A DNA stretch of 64,000 bases from Enterobacteriaceae bacterium (GCA_031253755.1 JAIRVT010000041.1:43740-107739); one strand, 5' to 3'. Shown: positions 36,614 to 46,081, numbered from the stretch's first letter. The notes: generated by a model from the sequence alone, not told the origin. Made by a program: numbers and translations.

Positions 36614-37579
36614 ATGCGGGTTTCACATTTAAATTTTAACCACCTTTATTATTTTTGGCATGTTTGTAAGGAAGGTTCTGTTGTCGGCGCAGCCGAGGCG
36701 CTATACCTGACACCACAGACGATTACCGGTCAGATTAAGGCGCTGGAAGAGCGGCTGGATGGAAAACTGTTTAAGCGTCAGGGAAGAGGGCTGGTGCCGT
36801 CAGAGTTGGGGCAGCTCATTTTTCGTTACGCCGATAAGATGTTTACGCTCAGTCAGGAAATGTTGGATATTGTCACCTACAGCAGAGAGTCCAATTTGCT
36901 GTTTGATGTGGGCGTTGCGGATGCGCTGTCCAAACGTTTAGTCAGCAAAGTCTTGGAAACCGCCGTTGTGGAGCATGAAAAAATCCACCTGCGTTGCTTT
37001 GAATCCACCCATGAAATGCTGCTGGAGCAACTTAGCCAGCATAAACTGGATATGATCCTGTCAGATTGTCCGGTTGATTCAACCCAACAAGAGGGGCTAT
37101 TTTCCGTTAAGTTGGGGGAGTGCAGCATTAGTTTTTACTGCCGTGCACCAATTCCGGACAAACCTTTTCCTGAATGTCTGGAAGAGCGTCGTCTGTTGAT
37201 TCCGGGGCGCCGTTCAATGCTGGGCAGAAAACTGCTGACATGGATACGCAATAAAAATCTGCAAGTCGAAGTCTTGGGCGAGTTCGATGATGCAGCATTA
37301 ATGAAAGCCTTTGGCATGTATCACAATGCGATTTTTATCGCTCCCTCTTTCTATGCCAATGATACTTTCGCTGACAGCGATATTATTGAGATAGGCCGGC
37401 TGGATTCCGTGCAGGAAGAGTATTATGTGATTTTTGCGGAGAGGATGATCCAACATCCGGCTGTCCAGCGCGTGTGCAACAAAGATTTTTCGGATTTGTT
37501 TAACGTTCCGTTAAAAAACAAATGGAATGAATCTATGCGACTGGGGCGAACGAGCGTATCCAACAAAGAGATAACGTAA
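36614..37579 (+). CDS. nhaR: LysR-family regulator NhaR
   Basis: 321-residue LysR-type activator; in E. coli it induces nhaA in response to sodium and also osmC and pgaABCD. I start at the ATG at 36614 because the family begins [17 protein letters not shown]; the track start at 36584 is a GTG ten codons upstream. The HTH region [20 protein letters not shown] and the effector-domain block [17 protein letters not shown] are near-identical to E. coli as recalled. The C-terminus is longer and divergent after NKDFSDLF. nhaA is missing next door, so its local regulon must differ. Confidence 0.94.
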   Translation: MRVSHLNFNHLYYFWHVCKEGSVVGAAEALYLTPQTITGQIKALEERLDGKLFKRQGRGLVPSELGQLIFRYADKMFTLSQEMLDIVTYSRESNLLFDVGVADALSKRLVSKVLETAVVEHEKIHLRCFESTHEMLLEQLSQHKLDMILSDCPVDSTQQEGLFSVKLGECSISFYCRAPIPDKPFPECLEERRLLIPGRRSMLGRKLLTWIRNKNLQVEVLGEFDDAALMKAFGMYHNAIFIAPSFYANDTFADSDIIEIGRLDSVQEEYYVIFAERMIQHPAVQRVCNKDFSDLFNVPLKNKWNESMRLGRTSVSNKEIT

Positions 37580-37607
37580 AAGACAAAGGCTATACCTTAA
37601 CGAACAG

Positions 37608-37638
37608 ACAAAAAAACCGGCAGAAGCCGGTTTTTTCA
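37608..37638. terminator. Bidirectional terminator between nhaR and rpsT
   Basis: Stem AACCGGC (37615-37621) and GCCGGTT (37626-37632), A run before and T run after, between convergent genes. Confidence 0.88.
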
Positions 37639-37658
37639 GCATATAACCAAAACAATAA

Positions 37659-37919
37659 TTACATTGCTTTAATTTGCGCTGCCAGAGCAGATTTATGACG
37701 TGCTGCTTTGTTTTTGTGGATCAGACCTTTACAGGCGTGACGATCAACAATCGGTTGCATGTCATTGAATGCTTTCTGTGCAGCTTCTTTATCGCCAGCT
37801 GCGATAGCCGCGTATACTTTCTTGATAAAAGTACGCACCATAGAACGACGGCTTGCATTGTGCTGACGGCGTTTTTCAGACTGTACGGCGCGTTTCTTAG
37901 CTGATTTGATATTAGCCAA
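37659..37919 (-). CDS. rpsT: 30S ribosomal protein S20
   Basis: 86-residue small-subunit protein with the expected highly basic sequence ([20 protein letters not shown]). The start codon is TTG (complement of 37917-37919), preceded by GGGAG. E. coli rpsT also starts with UUG, which is part of its autogenous translational repression, so the same control is likely here. The -35/-10 pair lies 50 to 80 bp upstream. Confidence 0.97.
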   Translation of the reverse strand: MANIKSAKKRAVQSEKRRQHNASRRSMVRTFIKKVYAAIAAGDKEAAQKAFNDMQPIVDRHACKGLIHKNKAARHKSALAAQIKAM

Positions 37920-37967
37920 GGTCCAACTCCCAAATATATTCTATCGAGGACAATTCAAAGGCCGAGG

Positions 37968-37996
37968 AATATGCCTGTTCAGCCTTCTTTTGTCAA
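37968..37996 (-). promoter_or_regulatory. rpsT promoter
   Basis: On the minus strand TTGACA (37996-37991) and CATATT (37973-37968) with a 17-bp spacer, about 50 bp upstream of the rpsT start. Confidence 0.65.
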
Positions 37997-38209
37997 TGGA
38001 TTTGTGCAAATAAGCGTCGTTGTACGGCGACGCTGTTTACGTTGTGATGGCGCAGGATTTTATCAGCTTACTCAGAGGGAATACAGCTTTTCGCAAGAAA
38101 AAACTCAGCGAATCACCGATAAATGAAATAAATTAAATATTTTTCGGGCGTATGGCCTGTTTTTATTGTATGAATCAGGTTATTAATTAAAACCCTTTGT
38201 AATCGTGGG

Positions 38210-38238
38210 TTAACCTTGAGCATTGTACAAGGTATAAT
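38210..38238 (+). promoter_or_regulatory. Putative ribF-ileS operon promoter
   Basis: TATAAT at 38233-38238 with a weak TTAACC at 38210-38215 (17-bp spacer), about 30 bp before the ribF ATG. Confidence 0.45.
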
Positions 38239-38267
38239 CCGGCAATTTTTACGGTATCGAGTCAGCT

Positions 38268-39203
38268 ATGGAGCTAATTCGCGGTATACACAATATCCGG
38301 GCGCATCACCACGGTTGCGTGCTGACGATTGGTAATTTTGATGGTGTCCATCGCGGGCATCAGGCTTTATTGAAACAGTTAAAGCAAGAAGGGCTGCGTC
38401 TTGGGTTACCGACAATGGTGATGATTTTCGAACCACAACCATTGGAAGTCTTTGTTGCAGATAAAGCGCCGGCTCGCCTGACACGGCTACGGGATAAAGT
38501 TAAGTATTTATCACGGTATGGCGTCGATTATTTACTGTGTGTGAAATTTGACAGACAATTTGCAGCCAATTCGCCGGAGGCTTTTGTTTCCGGGTTGCTG
38601 GTTGAAAAGCTGGGTGTTAAGTTTCTGGCAGTCGGTGATGATTTCCGTTTCGGTAAAAACCGTCTTGGGGATTTTCACTATTTGCAACAAGCAAGTAAAA
38701 AATACGGTTTTGATATCGCCAGTACTGACAGCTTTTGTGACAGCGGTCTGCGGATCAGCAGCACCGCCATTCGTCAATCGTTACAGGATGACGATCTAAC
38801 ATTAGCCGAAACATTATTGGGGCATCCTTACAGCATTAGTGGCAGAGTCGTTCACGGTAACCGTTTGGGCAGAACCATCGGTTTCCCCACCGCAAACTTA
38901 CCTCTCAAACGTCTGGTTGCGCCAGTGAAAGGTGTCTATGCTGTTGACGTCTACGGGTTAAGCGATAAACCTTTGCCGGGTGTTGCCAATATCGGAAATC
39001 GCCCTACCGTTGCGGGTCAGGGGCAGCAGCTTGAAGTGCACTTACTTGATGCCCAAATGGATCTCTATGGGCGTCATATTGATGTCGTGTTATGTAAAAA
39101 ATTGCGTAATGAGCAGCGATTCGCGTCGCTTGATGCGCTTAAACAGCAAATCGCAAATGATGTGGTTGCTGCAAGGGACTATTTTTTGCAGCGGCCTGTA
39201 TAA
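38268..39203 (+). CDS. ribF: Bifunctional riboflavin kinase/FMN adenylyltransferase
   Basis: Makes FMN from riboflavin and FAD from FMN. The 311-residue protein has an N-terminal adenylyltransferase domain with GNFDGVHRGHQALL (about 23-36, the HxGH-type nucleotide-binding motif) and ISSTAIRQSL (about 163-172). The C-terminal kinase domain has GRTIGFPTANL (about 203-213) and NIGNRPTV (about 241-248). It heads the conserved ribF-ileS-lspA-fkpB-ispH cluster and is 32 bp from ileS. Confidence 0.97.
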   Translation: MELIRGIHNIRAHHHGCVLTIGNFDGVHRGHQALLKQLKQEGLRLGLPTMVMIFEPQPLEVFVADKAPARLTRLRDKVKYLSRYGVDYLLCVKFDRQFAANSPEAFVSGLLVEKLGVKFLAVGDDFRFGKNRLGDFHYLQQASKKYGFDIASTDSFCDSGLRISSTAIRQSLQDDDLTLAETLLGHPYSISGRVVHGNRLGRTIGFPTANLPLKRLVAPVKGVYAVDVYGLSDKPLPGVANIGNRPTVAGQGQQLEVHLLDAQMDLYGRHIDVVLCKKLRNEQRFASLDALKQQIANDVVAARDYFLQRPV

Positions 39204-39235
39204 CGGAAAACTGGAACTGAAAATCGGAACTGAGA

Positions 39236-42097
39236 ATGAGTGACTATAAAGACTCCCTGAATTTACCGGAAACAGGGTTCCCTATGCGCGGGGATTTAGC
39301 CAAGCGCGAACCAGATATGTTGAAACGTTGGTACAAAGAAGGTCTGTATCAAGCCATCAGAAAGGCAAAATCCGGCAAAAAGACGTTTATTTTGCATGAT
39401 GGCCCTCCCTATGCAAATGGCGATATTCATATTGGTCACTCAGTCAATAAAATTCTCAAAGATATTATTGTTAAGTCCAAAGGGCTATCAGGCTATGACT
39501 CGCCTTATATTCCGGGTTGGGACTGCCACGGTTTACCCATCGAGCTTAAAGTTGAGCAGCTGATTGGCAAACCGGGGGAAAAATTTTCCGCCGCTGAATT
39601 CCGCGCTGAGTGCCGCAAATATGCCATGACTCAGGTCGAAACACAGAAAGCGGATTTCCAGCGTCTGGGTGTTCTGGGCGACTGGGATAAACCTTACCTG
39701 ACAATGGACTTCAAAACCGAAGCCGACATTATTCGTGCGCTGGGTCGCATCATCAAAAATGGTCATTTACTGAAAGGTGTGAAACCGGTTCATTGGTGTA
39801 CGGATTGCGGCTCTTCTCTCGCCGAAGCGGAAGTTGAATATTACGATAAAACCTCGCCTTCCATTGATGTGCGTTTCACCGCTGTTGATGCCGATGCCGT
39901 CTATGCTAAATTTGGCGCACAGCCGCAAAACCTGCCGGTTTCTCTGGTGATCTGGACCACCACACCGTGGACATTGCCAGCTAACCGCGCCATCGCGCTG
40001 GGTGCAGAAATCACTTACCAATTAGTCAAAATTGACAGTCAATGTCTGATTCTGGCGGCAGAATTGGTTGAGTCTGTGATGCAGCGTGCCGGCATTACGT
40101 CATATGAAGCTATTGGCAACTGTACAGGCGCTGATCTGGAACTGCTGCGCTTCAGCCATCCATTTATGGGCTTTGATGTACCGGCGATTCTGGGTGATCA
40201 CGTTACGTTGGAAGCGGGGACGGGTGCGGTGCATACCGCAGGCGGTCACGGCCCTGACGACTACACCATCAGCCTGAAATACGGTCTTGAAATTGCAAAT
40301 CCGGTCGGGCCGAGTGGTTGCTTCATTTCCGGCACCTATCCTTCTCTTGATGGCCAGTTTGTTTTCAAAGCGAACGATATCATCGTTGAACTGCTGAAAG
40401 AAAAAGGCGCATTACTGAGTCTGACCAAAATTCAGCACAGTTATCCTTGCTGCTGGCGTCACAAAAAGCCGATCATTTTCCGTGCCACACCACAATGGTT
40501 TATCAGCATGGATCAGAAAGGCCTGCGCGAACAATCCCTGAAAGAGATCAAAGACGTTGAGTGGATTCCGGGCTGGGGTCAGGCACGCATCGAATCCATG
40601 GTGGAAAACCGCCCTGACTGGTGTATCTCCCGCCAGCGTACTTGGGGTGTGCCGATGTCTCTGTTCCTGCACAAAGAGACACAGGAAGTGCATCCTCGCA
40701 ACGCCGAGTTGATGGAAGAAGTCGCCAAGCGTGTTGAAGTGGATGGTATTCAGGCATGGTGGGATCTTGATGTTGCCGAACTGCTCGGCGATGAAGCCGC
40801 AGACTACATGAAAGCGCAGGATACGCTGGACGTCTGGTTTGATTCAGGTAGCACCAGTTCTTCCGTTGTGGAAGCCCGCCCTGAATTCAATGGTCATGCC
40901 GCTGATATGTATCTGGAAGGTTCTGATCAGCATCGTGGCTGGTTCATGTCCTCGCTGATGATTTCGACTGCCATCAAAGGCAAAGCGCCTTACCGTCAGG
41001 TTCTGACTCATGGTTTTACCGTAGATGAGCTGGGGCGTAAGATGTCCAAATCCATCGGTAACACCGTCAGCCCACAGGATGTGATGAACAAACTGGGCGC
41101 TGATATTCTGCGTTTGTGGGTAGCATCCACTGACTATTCCGGTGAAATTGCGGTTTCTGATGAAATTCTGAAACGTTCTGCTGATGCTTACCGTCGTATC
41201 CGTAACACCGCCCGTTTCTTTCTGGCAAACCTGAATGGTTTTGATCCAGAGCTGCATAGGGTGAAAGCGGAAGAGATGGTCACGCTGGATCGTTGGGCGG
41301 TAGGTCGTGCGCAGGCAGCACAGGCTGATATCCTCAAACATTATGAAGAGTATGATTTCCACTCCGTTGTTCAGCGCTTGATGCAGTTCTGCTCCGTTGA
41401 AATGGGCTCTTTCTACTTAGATATCATCAAAGATCGCCAGTACACGGCAAAAAGCGACAGTGTTGCCCGTCGTAGCTGCCAGAGCGCGCTGTTCCATATC
41501 GCGGAAGCACTGGTTCGCTGGATCGCACCGATTCTCTCCTTTACGGCGGATGAAATCTGGAACGAACTGCCGGGCAAACGTGCTCAGTTCGTCCTGACTG
41601 AAGAGTGGTACGAGGGGCTGTTCGGTTTGGCAAATGACGAAGACATGAACGATACTTTCTGGGCTGAACTGCTGGAAATTCGTGGTGAAGTGAACAAAGT
41701 GCTGGAGCAGGCACGTGCCGATAAACATATCCGCAGTTCGCTGGAAGCCGCAGTCACCCTTTATGCTGACGACGCATTAGCAGAAAAACTCAACAAATTG
41801 TCTGATGAGTTACGTTTTGTTCTGCTGACTTCACAAGCTGATGTTGCTGCGTACTCTGCTGCTGGCGATGACGCACAACAGAGCGAACTTCAGGGGCTGA
41901 AAATTGCTTTCCGTAAGGCCGAAGGCGAAAAATGTCCACGTTGCTGGCATTATACGAAAGACCTTGGGACGAAAGACCTTGGGATGACAGACCTTGGCGT
42001 AGCGAAAGACAGTGGTTTGGTAGCGGAACACGCAGAACTGTGCGGCCGCTGTGTCACTAACGTTGCCGGTAACGGTGAAGAGCGTAGATTTGCCTGA
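39236..42097 (+). CDS. ileS: Isoleucyl-tRNA synthetase with an expanded C-terminal zinc domain
   Basis: Class I synthetase that charges tRNA-Ile and edits valine. The 953-residue protein has the HIGH motif ([12 protein letters not shown], about 58-69), the editing domain (WTTTPWTLP), KMSKSIGN near 603 and the C-terminal zinc site CPRC (900-903) and CGRC (936-939). Between the two cysteine pairs lie 32 residues; in E. coli, as recalled, the spacing is 16. The extra 16 residues are a five-residue repeat ([20 protein letters not shown]). The stop overlaps the lspA start by 1 nt. Confidence 0.97.
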   Translation: MSDYKDSLNLPETGFPMRGDLAKREPDMLKRWYKEGLYQAIRKAKSGKKTFILHDGPPYANGDIHIGHSVNKILKDIIVKSKGLSGYDSPYIPGWDCHGLPIELKVEQLIGKPGEKFSAAEFRAECRKYAMTQVETQKADFQRLGVLGDWDKPYLTMDFKTEADIIRALGRIIKNGHLLKGVKPVHWCTDCGSSLAEAEVEYYDKTSPSIDVRFTAVDADAVYAKFGAQPQNLPVSLVIWTTTPWTLPANRAIALGAEITYQLVKIDSQCLILAAELVESVMQRAGITSYEAIGNCTGADLELLRFSHPFMGFDVPAILGDHVTLEAGTGAVHTAGGHGPDDYTISLKYGLEIANPVGPSGCFISGTYPSLDGQFVFKANDIIVELLKEKGALLSLTKIQHSYPCCWRHKKPIIFRATPQWFISMDQKGLREQSLKEIKDVEWIPGWGQARIESMVENRPDWCISRQRTWGVPMSLFLHKETQEVHPRNAELMEEVAKRVEVDGIQAWWDLDVAELLGDEAADYMKAQDTLDVWFDSGSTSSSVVEARPEFNGHAADMYLEGSDQHRGWFMSSLMISTAIKGKAPYRQVLTHGFTVDELGRKMSKSIGNTVSPQDVMNKLGADILRLWVASTDYSGEIAVSDEILKRSADAYRRIRNTARFFLANLNGFDPELHRVKAEEMVTLDRWAVGRAQAAQADILKHYEEYDFHSVVQRLMQFCSVEMGSFYLDIIKDRQYTAKSDSVARRSCQSALFHIAEALVRWIAPILSFTADEIWNELPGKRAQFVLTEEWYEGLFGLANDEDMNDTFWAELLEIRGEVNKVLEQARADKHIRSSLEAAVTLYADDALAEKLNKLSDELRFVLLTSQADVAAYSAAGDDAQQSELQGLKIAFRKAEGEKCPRCWHYTKDLGTKDLGMTDLGVAKDSGLVAEHAELCGRCVTNVAGNGEERRFA
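41954..42013 (+). repeat. Tandem 15-nt array in the ileS zinc domain
   Basis: Units at 41954, 41969, 41984 and 41999. The first two are identical (ACGAAAGACCTTGGG), the third differs at four positions, the fourth is more diverged. The array is in frame and encodes residues 907-926. Confidence 0.92.
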
Positions 42098-42636
42098 TGA
42101 AGAAACCCATTTGTTCCACCGGCCTGCGCTGGGCGTGGTTAATTGTTGTGGTACTCGTGTTGGATTTAGGCAGCAAGCAATTAATATTGCAAAATTTCAG
42201 GCTGCATGAATCCATTCCGTTAATACCGTACTTCAATCTGGCTTATGCCCAGAATCTTGGGGCGGCGTTTAGTTTTCTGGCTGACAAAGGTGGCTGGCAG
42301 CGCTGGTTCTTCGCGCTCGTTGCCGTCGCTATCTCCGTCACATTGCTGGTGATGATGTGCCGTTCCAGCGCGCAACAGAAACTCAACAATATTGCCTACG
42401 CTTTGGTGATTGGTGGGGCATTGGGAAATCTGTTCGATAGATTGGTGCATGGTTTTGTGGTGGATTTCATCGATTTTTATGTCGGGAACTGGCACTGGCC
42501 AACGTTTAATATTGCTGACTCGGCCATTTGTATTGGTGCCGCACTGATTATCATAGAGAGCTTTATCAGCCCGAATGATAAGAAAGCGGGCTCAGAAGAG
42601 CAGTCTTCAAAAGAGCAAGCATCAAACAAACAGTAA
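42097..42636 (+). CDS. lspA: Lipoprotein signal peptidase (signal peptidase II)
   Basis: Inner-membrane aspartyl protease that removes lipoprotein signal peptides after diacylglyceryl transfer; target of globomycin. The 179-residue protein has four membrane helices and the catalytic motifs [18 protein letters not shown] (about 108-125) and [11 protein letters not shown] (about 135-145). The cytoplasmic tail ends in a 15-nt array (three units at 42592, 42607 and 42622, encoding [14 protein letters not shown]-stop). The start codon overlaps the ileS stop (TGATG), suggesting coupling. Confidence 0.96.
   Translation: MKKPICSTGLRWAWLIVVVLVLDLGSKQLILQNFRLHESIPLIPYFNLAYAQNLGAAFSFLADKGGWQRWFFALVAVAISVTLLVMMCRSSAQQKLNNIAYALVIGGALGNLFDRLVHGFVVDFIDFYVGNWHWPTFNIADSAICIGAALIIIESFISPNDKKAGSEEQSSKEQASNKQ
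42592..42636 (+). repeat. Tandem 15-nt array at the 3' end of lspA
   Basis: Three adjacent 15-nt units, TCAGAAGAGCAGTCT, TCAAAAGAGCAAGCA and TCAAACAAACAGTAA; the last contains the stop codon. Confidence 0.85.
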
Positions 42637-42643
42637 AATCCGG

Positions 42644-42663
42644 CCCCGGTGCATACACCGGGG
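42644..42663 (+). other. GC-rich hairpin between lspA and fkpB
   Basis: Perfect 8-bp stem CCCCGGTG/CACCGGGG with loop CATA and no T run, so it may stabilise or attenuate the transcript rather than terminate it. Confidence 0.6.
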
Positions 42664-42722
42664 CATCTACATGTCATCGTTAGATCATCACTATATATGT
42701 TATCACTATAAAGGTTTGAAAC

Positions 42723-43205
42723 ATGTCAACGCAGGTGCAAGCGCACAGTGCCGTGTTATTACACTTCACATTGAAGCTGAATGATGGCTCAACAGCAGAC
42801 TCAACTTATAGTCAGGGCAAGCCGGCCTTATTCCGTTTGGGTGATGGCAGCCTTTCTGAGCCACTGGAACAAGAGCTTCTCGGCCTGAAAACCGGTGACA
42901 AACACCAGTTTACTCTGGCGGGAGAAGTCATTTTTGGTCAACATTCCCCTGATTTGGTGCAGTATTTTACTCCACGTGATTTTGCCGATTCAGGTATTCC
43001 GGAAGTGGGCACCATCATGCTGTTTACGGCCATCAACGGCAGCGAAATGCCGGGGCTTATCAAAGAAGTGACAGAAGGTTCCATCACTGTTGATTTTAAC
43101 CATCCGCTGGCTGATCAAAACATCACTTTTGAGATTGAAGTGTTGGAAATAGACCCCCAGTGGGAGGATAAACCGGAGGAAAACCATGCAAATATTGCTG
43201 GCTAA
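42723..43205 (+). CDS. fkpB: FKBP-type peptidyl-prolyl cis-trans isomerase FkpB (SlpA-like)
   Basis: 160-residue SlyD/FkpB-type isomerase. It shows the FKBP half with [17 protein letters not shown] and [26 protein letters not shown], the insert-in-flap domain (about 75-125), and the returning motif [21 protein letters not shown]. It lacks the His-rich tail of SlyD, as expected for FkpB. The 3' end overlaps ispH by 20 bp. Confidence 0.95.
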   Translation: MSTQVQAHSAVLLHFTLKLNDGSTADSTYSQGKPALFRLGDGSLSEPLEQELLGLKTGDKHQFTLAGEVIFGQHSPDLVQYFTPRDFADSGIPEVGTIMLFTAINGSEMPGLIKEVTEGSITVDFNHPLADQNITFEIEVLEIDPQWEDKPEENHANIAG

Positions 43206-44139
43206 CCCACGTGGTTTTTGTGCGGGTGTTGATCGCGCCATCAGCATTGTCGATCGCGCACTTGAACTGTACGGCGCCCCGATTTATGTCCGCCATGAAG
43301 TGGTCCACAATCGCTATGTGGTTGAAGATCTCAGAGCGCGTGGTGCTATTTTTATTGAAGAAATTTCAGAAGTGCCAGATGGCGCGATCCTGATTTTCTC
43401 CGCTCATGGCGTTTCTCAGGCTATTCGCTCAGAAGCCCGTTCCCGTGACCTGACGATGCTGTTTGACGCGACCTGTCCATTGGTGACAAAAGTGCATATG
43501 GAAGTGGCAAGGGCAAGCCGTAAAGGCAAAGAAGCCATTTTGATCGGCCATGCAGGCCATCCCGAAGTTGAAGGTACGATGGGGCAGTACAATAACCCGG
43601 AAGGGGGAATGTATCTGGTGGAATCGCCGGAGGATGTGTGGAAGCTGCAAGTCAAAGATGAAAATAACCTCAGTTTTATGACCCAGACCACGCTTTCTGT
43701 GGATGATACTTCCGATGTGATTGACGCACTGAATACCCGCTTCCCGAATATTATCGGCCCACGCAAAGATGATATCTGTTATGCCACCACTAACCGTCAG
43801 GAAGCGGTGCGTGATTTGGCTGCGGATGCGGATATCGTGCTGGTGGTTGGCTCGAAAAATTCATCAAACTCAAACCGTCTGGCCGAACTGGCGCAACGTA
43901 TGGGCAAACCGGCTTATTTGATTGATTCTGCGGAGGATATCAAAGAGGAATGGATTGATGGCGTGAGTGTCATCGGCGTCACCGCTGGCGCATCCGCCCC
44001 GGATATTCTGGTACAGCAAGTGATTGAACGTCTGCAACGGCTTGGCGCAGAAGCGGTGAATGAGCTGCATGGCCGCGAAGAAAATATTGTGTTTGAAGTA
44101 CCGAAAGAATTGCGCGTTGAAATGAAAGAAATCCATTAA
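43186..44139 (+). CDS. ispH: 4-hydroxy-3-methylbut-2-enyl diphosphate reductase
   Basis: Last enzyme of the MEP isoprenoid pathway, converting HMBPP to IPP and DMAPP with a 4Fe-4S cluster. The 317-residue protein keeps the three cluster cysteines in GFCAGVDRA (Cys12), [12 protein letters not shown] (near 96) and [10 protein letters not shown] (near 197), plus Glu/Thr motifs around the substrate pocket. The ATG lies inside the fkpB 3' end and has GGAGG upstream. It ends the ribF cluster. Confidence 0.97.
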   Translation: MQILLANPRGFCAGVDRAISIVDRALELYGAPIYVRHEVVHNRYVVEDLRARGAIFIEEISEVPDGAILIFSAHGVSQAIRSEARSRDLTMLFDATCPLVTKVHMEVARASRKGKEAILIGHAGHPEVEGTMGQYNNPEGGMYLVESPEDVWKLQVKDENNLSFMTQTTLSVDDTSDVIDALNTRFPNIIGPRKDDICYATTNRQEAVRDLAADADIVLVVGSKNSSNSNRLAELAQRMGKPAYLIDSAEDIKEEWIDGVSVIGVTAGASAPDILVQQVIERLQRLGAEAVNELHGREENIVFEVPKELRVEMKEIH

Positions 44140-44178
44140 TATCAGATTTGCCACCGTGATAATGGCTTCGGTGATAAT

Positions 44179-44239
44179 TCGGCTTTTTGATTGGAAGATG
44201 TCTGTGATTTATCCAATAATTTGACAACAAAAAGCCGAA
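44179..44239 (+). other. Long interrupted hairpin after ispH
   Basis: Outer arms TTCGGCTTTTTG (44179-44190) and CAAAAAGCCGAA (44228-44239) are perfect 12-bp complements, with an inner ATTGGA/TCCAAT pair. It follows a 15-nt GTGATAAT-type duplication (44156 and 44171). It lies between convergent ispH and a GNAT gene and may be a shared transcript end. Confidence 0.55.
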
Positions 44240-44273
44240 AAAAACGCAATACGCTGAATATTCTGCCTGAAAT

Positions 44274-44933
44274 TCAAAAAAACTTGAATTTGTAACAATT
44301 TTTCACACTATTCCATATCCATTTATCCGTTCTTTCAGCAGGATTTAGTTCTAGATATTCTCCTGCATTAATAAATCCCATACTTTTATACACATGCTGA
44401 GCATTATCCAACGATTTAAGGTATAATTTTCCGTTATGACCTAATTGCTGTGATTTATTAACGGCATATTCAATAAGTAATTTTCCACACCCTTGAATAC
44501 CGCAATGTGTTGCCAAAAAAGCCACTTTAGGTAACTTATAATACATGGATAATTGCAACACACCTATAGGGTGTCCCATATAATAAGCAATATAAAAGAA
44601 TGTTTTTTTATCAGGCCGGCTTAATAGAATGTGTATTTCTGAATTAGAGCAGACCTCATTAAATATCTCTAATGCATCATCATATCTGGCTTTCCATCTT
44701 CTTTGCTCATCATTAAGGCAAGGCGCTGAATTAAAATCTATCCAGTCATTATTCATCGTATTTCTTATTATTTCTTTCATGTTGCTACATACTTCTGATG
44801 GATTAGCTTCTTTAATAACTATAGAATGTCTGATATTAAATGAAATCGGAAAAATTTCTGAAAAAGATTTAGAGCGTATTAAATGGCCTGATATCGAGGG
44901 CCGATTAATATTAAAAGATTTTGATCTAAACAT
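44274..44933 (-). CDS. Accessory GNAT acetyltransferase A (RSKSFN family)
   Basis: 219-residue protein whose C-terminal half (about 110-200) has a GNAT fold signature: FFYIAYYMGHPIGVLQLS, then VAFLATHCGIQGCGKLLIEYA (acetyl-CoA loop, GxxGxGK form) and LKSLDNAQHVYKSMGF. The N-terminal 40 residues are unusual: MFRSKSFN, IRSKSFS and ISFNIRHS repeat a Ser-Phe motif. No signal peptide is visible. It is AT-rich relative to its core neighbours and sits next to a diverged paralogue between ispH and dapB. Substrate and role are unknown; a host-directed effector or a self-resistance acetylase are both possible. Confidence 0.75.
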   Translation of the reverse strand: MFRSKSFNINRPSISGHLIRSKSFSEIFPISFNIRHSIVIKEANPSEVCSNMKEIIRNTMNNDWIDFNSAPCLNDEQRRWKARYDDALEIFNEVCSNSEIHILLSRPDKKTFFYIAYYMGHPIGVLQLSMYYKLPKVAFLATHCGIQGCGKLLIEYAVNKSQQLGHNGKLYLKSLDNAQHVYKSMGFINAGEYLELNPAERTDKWIWNSVKNCYKFKFF

Positions 44934-45028
44934 AGTATTTATGCTCCTTTCAATAATTTGAACAATTCAGACATTTTTCATAAATTCATTTCAGTAAATA
45001 CGGATGTTATCGCATTTTTATTAAGTAT

Positions 45029-45709
45029 TTAAATAAAATTATATTTATAGCGCTGAGTATTTGTATTCCATATCCATTTATCAGGATGTTCCGAAGGAAC
45101 TAATTGCATCATCAAATTTAAATTACTGAATCCCATTTTCAGATATGCGTATCTTGCTTTTTCAAGAGGGAATAGTTTTAATTTACCTCCCGTTCCAAAT
45201 TGTTGAGATTTATTAACTGCACTTTCAATGAGTAAAGGGCCACAGTTACGAATACCACAATGTGTTGCTACATAAACGACTTCAGGTATTCGACCATTAT
45301 TTGTCACTAATAAGTACAAAGCACCGACAGGAACACTACGAAAATAAGCAACAAAAAATAACTCTCTTGAACGGTCCATCGACAACTCAGTTGGACTTTC
45401 CATCGATAACCCTTCTGAAACACTCAATATATTTGAAAGAATGTCCTTTGTTTGACAAAATCTATCATGCCACTTTCTAGTTTCATTATTGAGAGTAGAA
45501 TATTCGATATCATTCCAATCATCATCCATTGTTTCATTCAGTATTTTTTCTACTGCTCTGTGTGCACTAAGTGCACTAACCTCTTTGATAACGATAGACG
45601 CTCTAATATTAAAAGATTTTGACCATTTGCCGGAAAAAGAATTAGCGCGAGTTAAACCGCTGGATTCTAATGGCCGATGAAGATTAAAAGACTTTGATCT
45701 GTATATCAT
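45029..45709 (-). CDS. Accessory GNAT acetyltransferase B (RSKSFN family)
   Basis: 226-residue paralogue of the gene 95 bp downstream. Shared features are YRSKSFNLHRP at the N-terminus, SFNIRASIVIKEVSA (about 34-48), VAYFRSVPVGALYL, YVATHCGIRNCGPLLIESAV and the C-terminal DKWIWNTNTQRYKYNFI. The acetyl-CoA loop reads GIRNCGPLL, so the canonical Gly pattern is weaker than in paralogue A. A 24-nt duplication (45360-45383 and 45384-45407) encodes LSMESPTE and LSMDRSRE and makes it longer than A. AAGGG precedes the ATG. Function unknown. Confidence 0.72.
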   Translation of the reverse strand: MIYRSKSFNLHRPLESSGLTRANSFSGKWSKSFNIRASIVIKEVSALSAHRAVEKILNETMDDDWNDIEYSTLNNETRKWHDRFCQTKDILSNILSVSEGLSMESPTELSMDRSRELFFVAYFRSVPVGALYLLVTNNGRIPEVVYVATHCGIRNCGPLLIESAVNKSQQFGTGGKLKLFPLEKARYAYLKMGFSNLNLMMQLVPSEHPDKWIWNTNTQRYKYNFI

Positions 45710-45780
45710 GTTATTTCCCTTATAATATAAACATTATTTTTGTAAGTTAACCTAATATTAATTTAAAGAAACAGATAGTA

Positions 45781-45861
45781 TATATGACTTTTCATAATAG
45801 TGAGAGTTAAGTAGTGGTTTTTCCTTATTTCGCGCGGAATAAGAAATACTCCTATCATTTT
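45781..45861 (-). promoter_or_regulatory. Conserved noncoding element, copy 2
   Basis: Minus-strand reading gives AAAATGATAGG, a 21-nt insert with a partial hairpin, ATAAGGAAA, CACT, ACTCTCACTATTATGAAAA and TCATATA. It matches 34447-34507 apart from the insert and a few changes. It ends 72 bp before the start of GNAT gene B and points toward it, so it may contain its promoter. Confidence 0.6.
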
Positions 45862-45945
45862 GAAAAGTTATTTATTATTTACTGAATAAAAGATAGTTAT
45901 TTAATTAAACCAGAATACTCGGTTATCGTATTGAGTCAATTTCTA

Positions 45946-46080
45946 TTACACAAAAATAAATAATAGACGAATAGCAAAACCAATTAAAATTACGCCCACT
46001 ATGCGTTCAAACCAATGCCCTAAGCGGATAAACTGCAACCTAATTATAGGATTAGAAAAAAACAGCTAACCGCCAATCAG
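45946..46080 (-). pseudogene. Remnant of a LysE/RhtB-family exporter (C-terminal end)
   Basis: Minus-strand translation in one frame gives FFSNPIIRLQF, then LGHWFERIVGVILIGFAIRL and LLFIFV-stop (TAA at 45946-45948), the last helix and end of a LysE-type amino-acid exporter. A TAG lies in frame near 46066-46068 and no upstream part is present. The plus-strand LysR remnant starts right after. Confidence 0.7.
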
Positions 46081-46081
46081 G

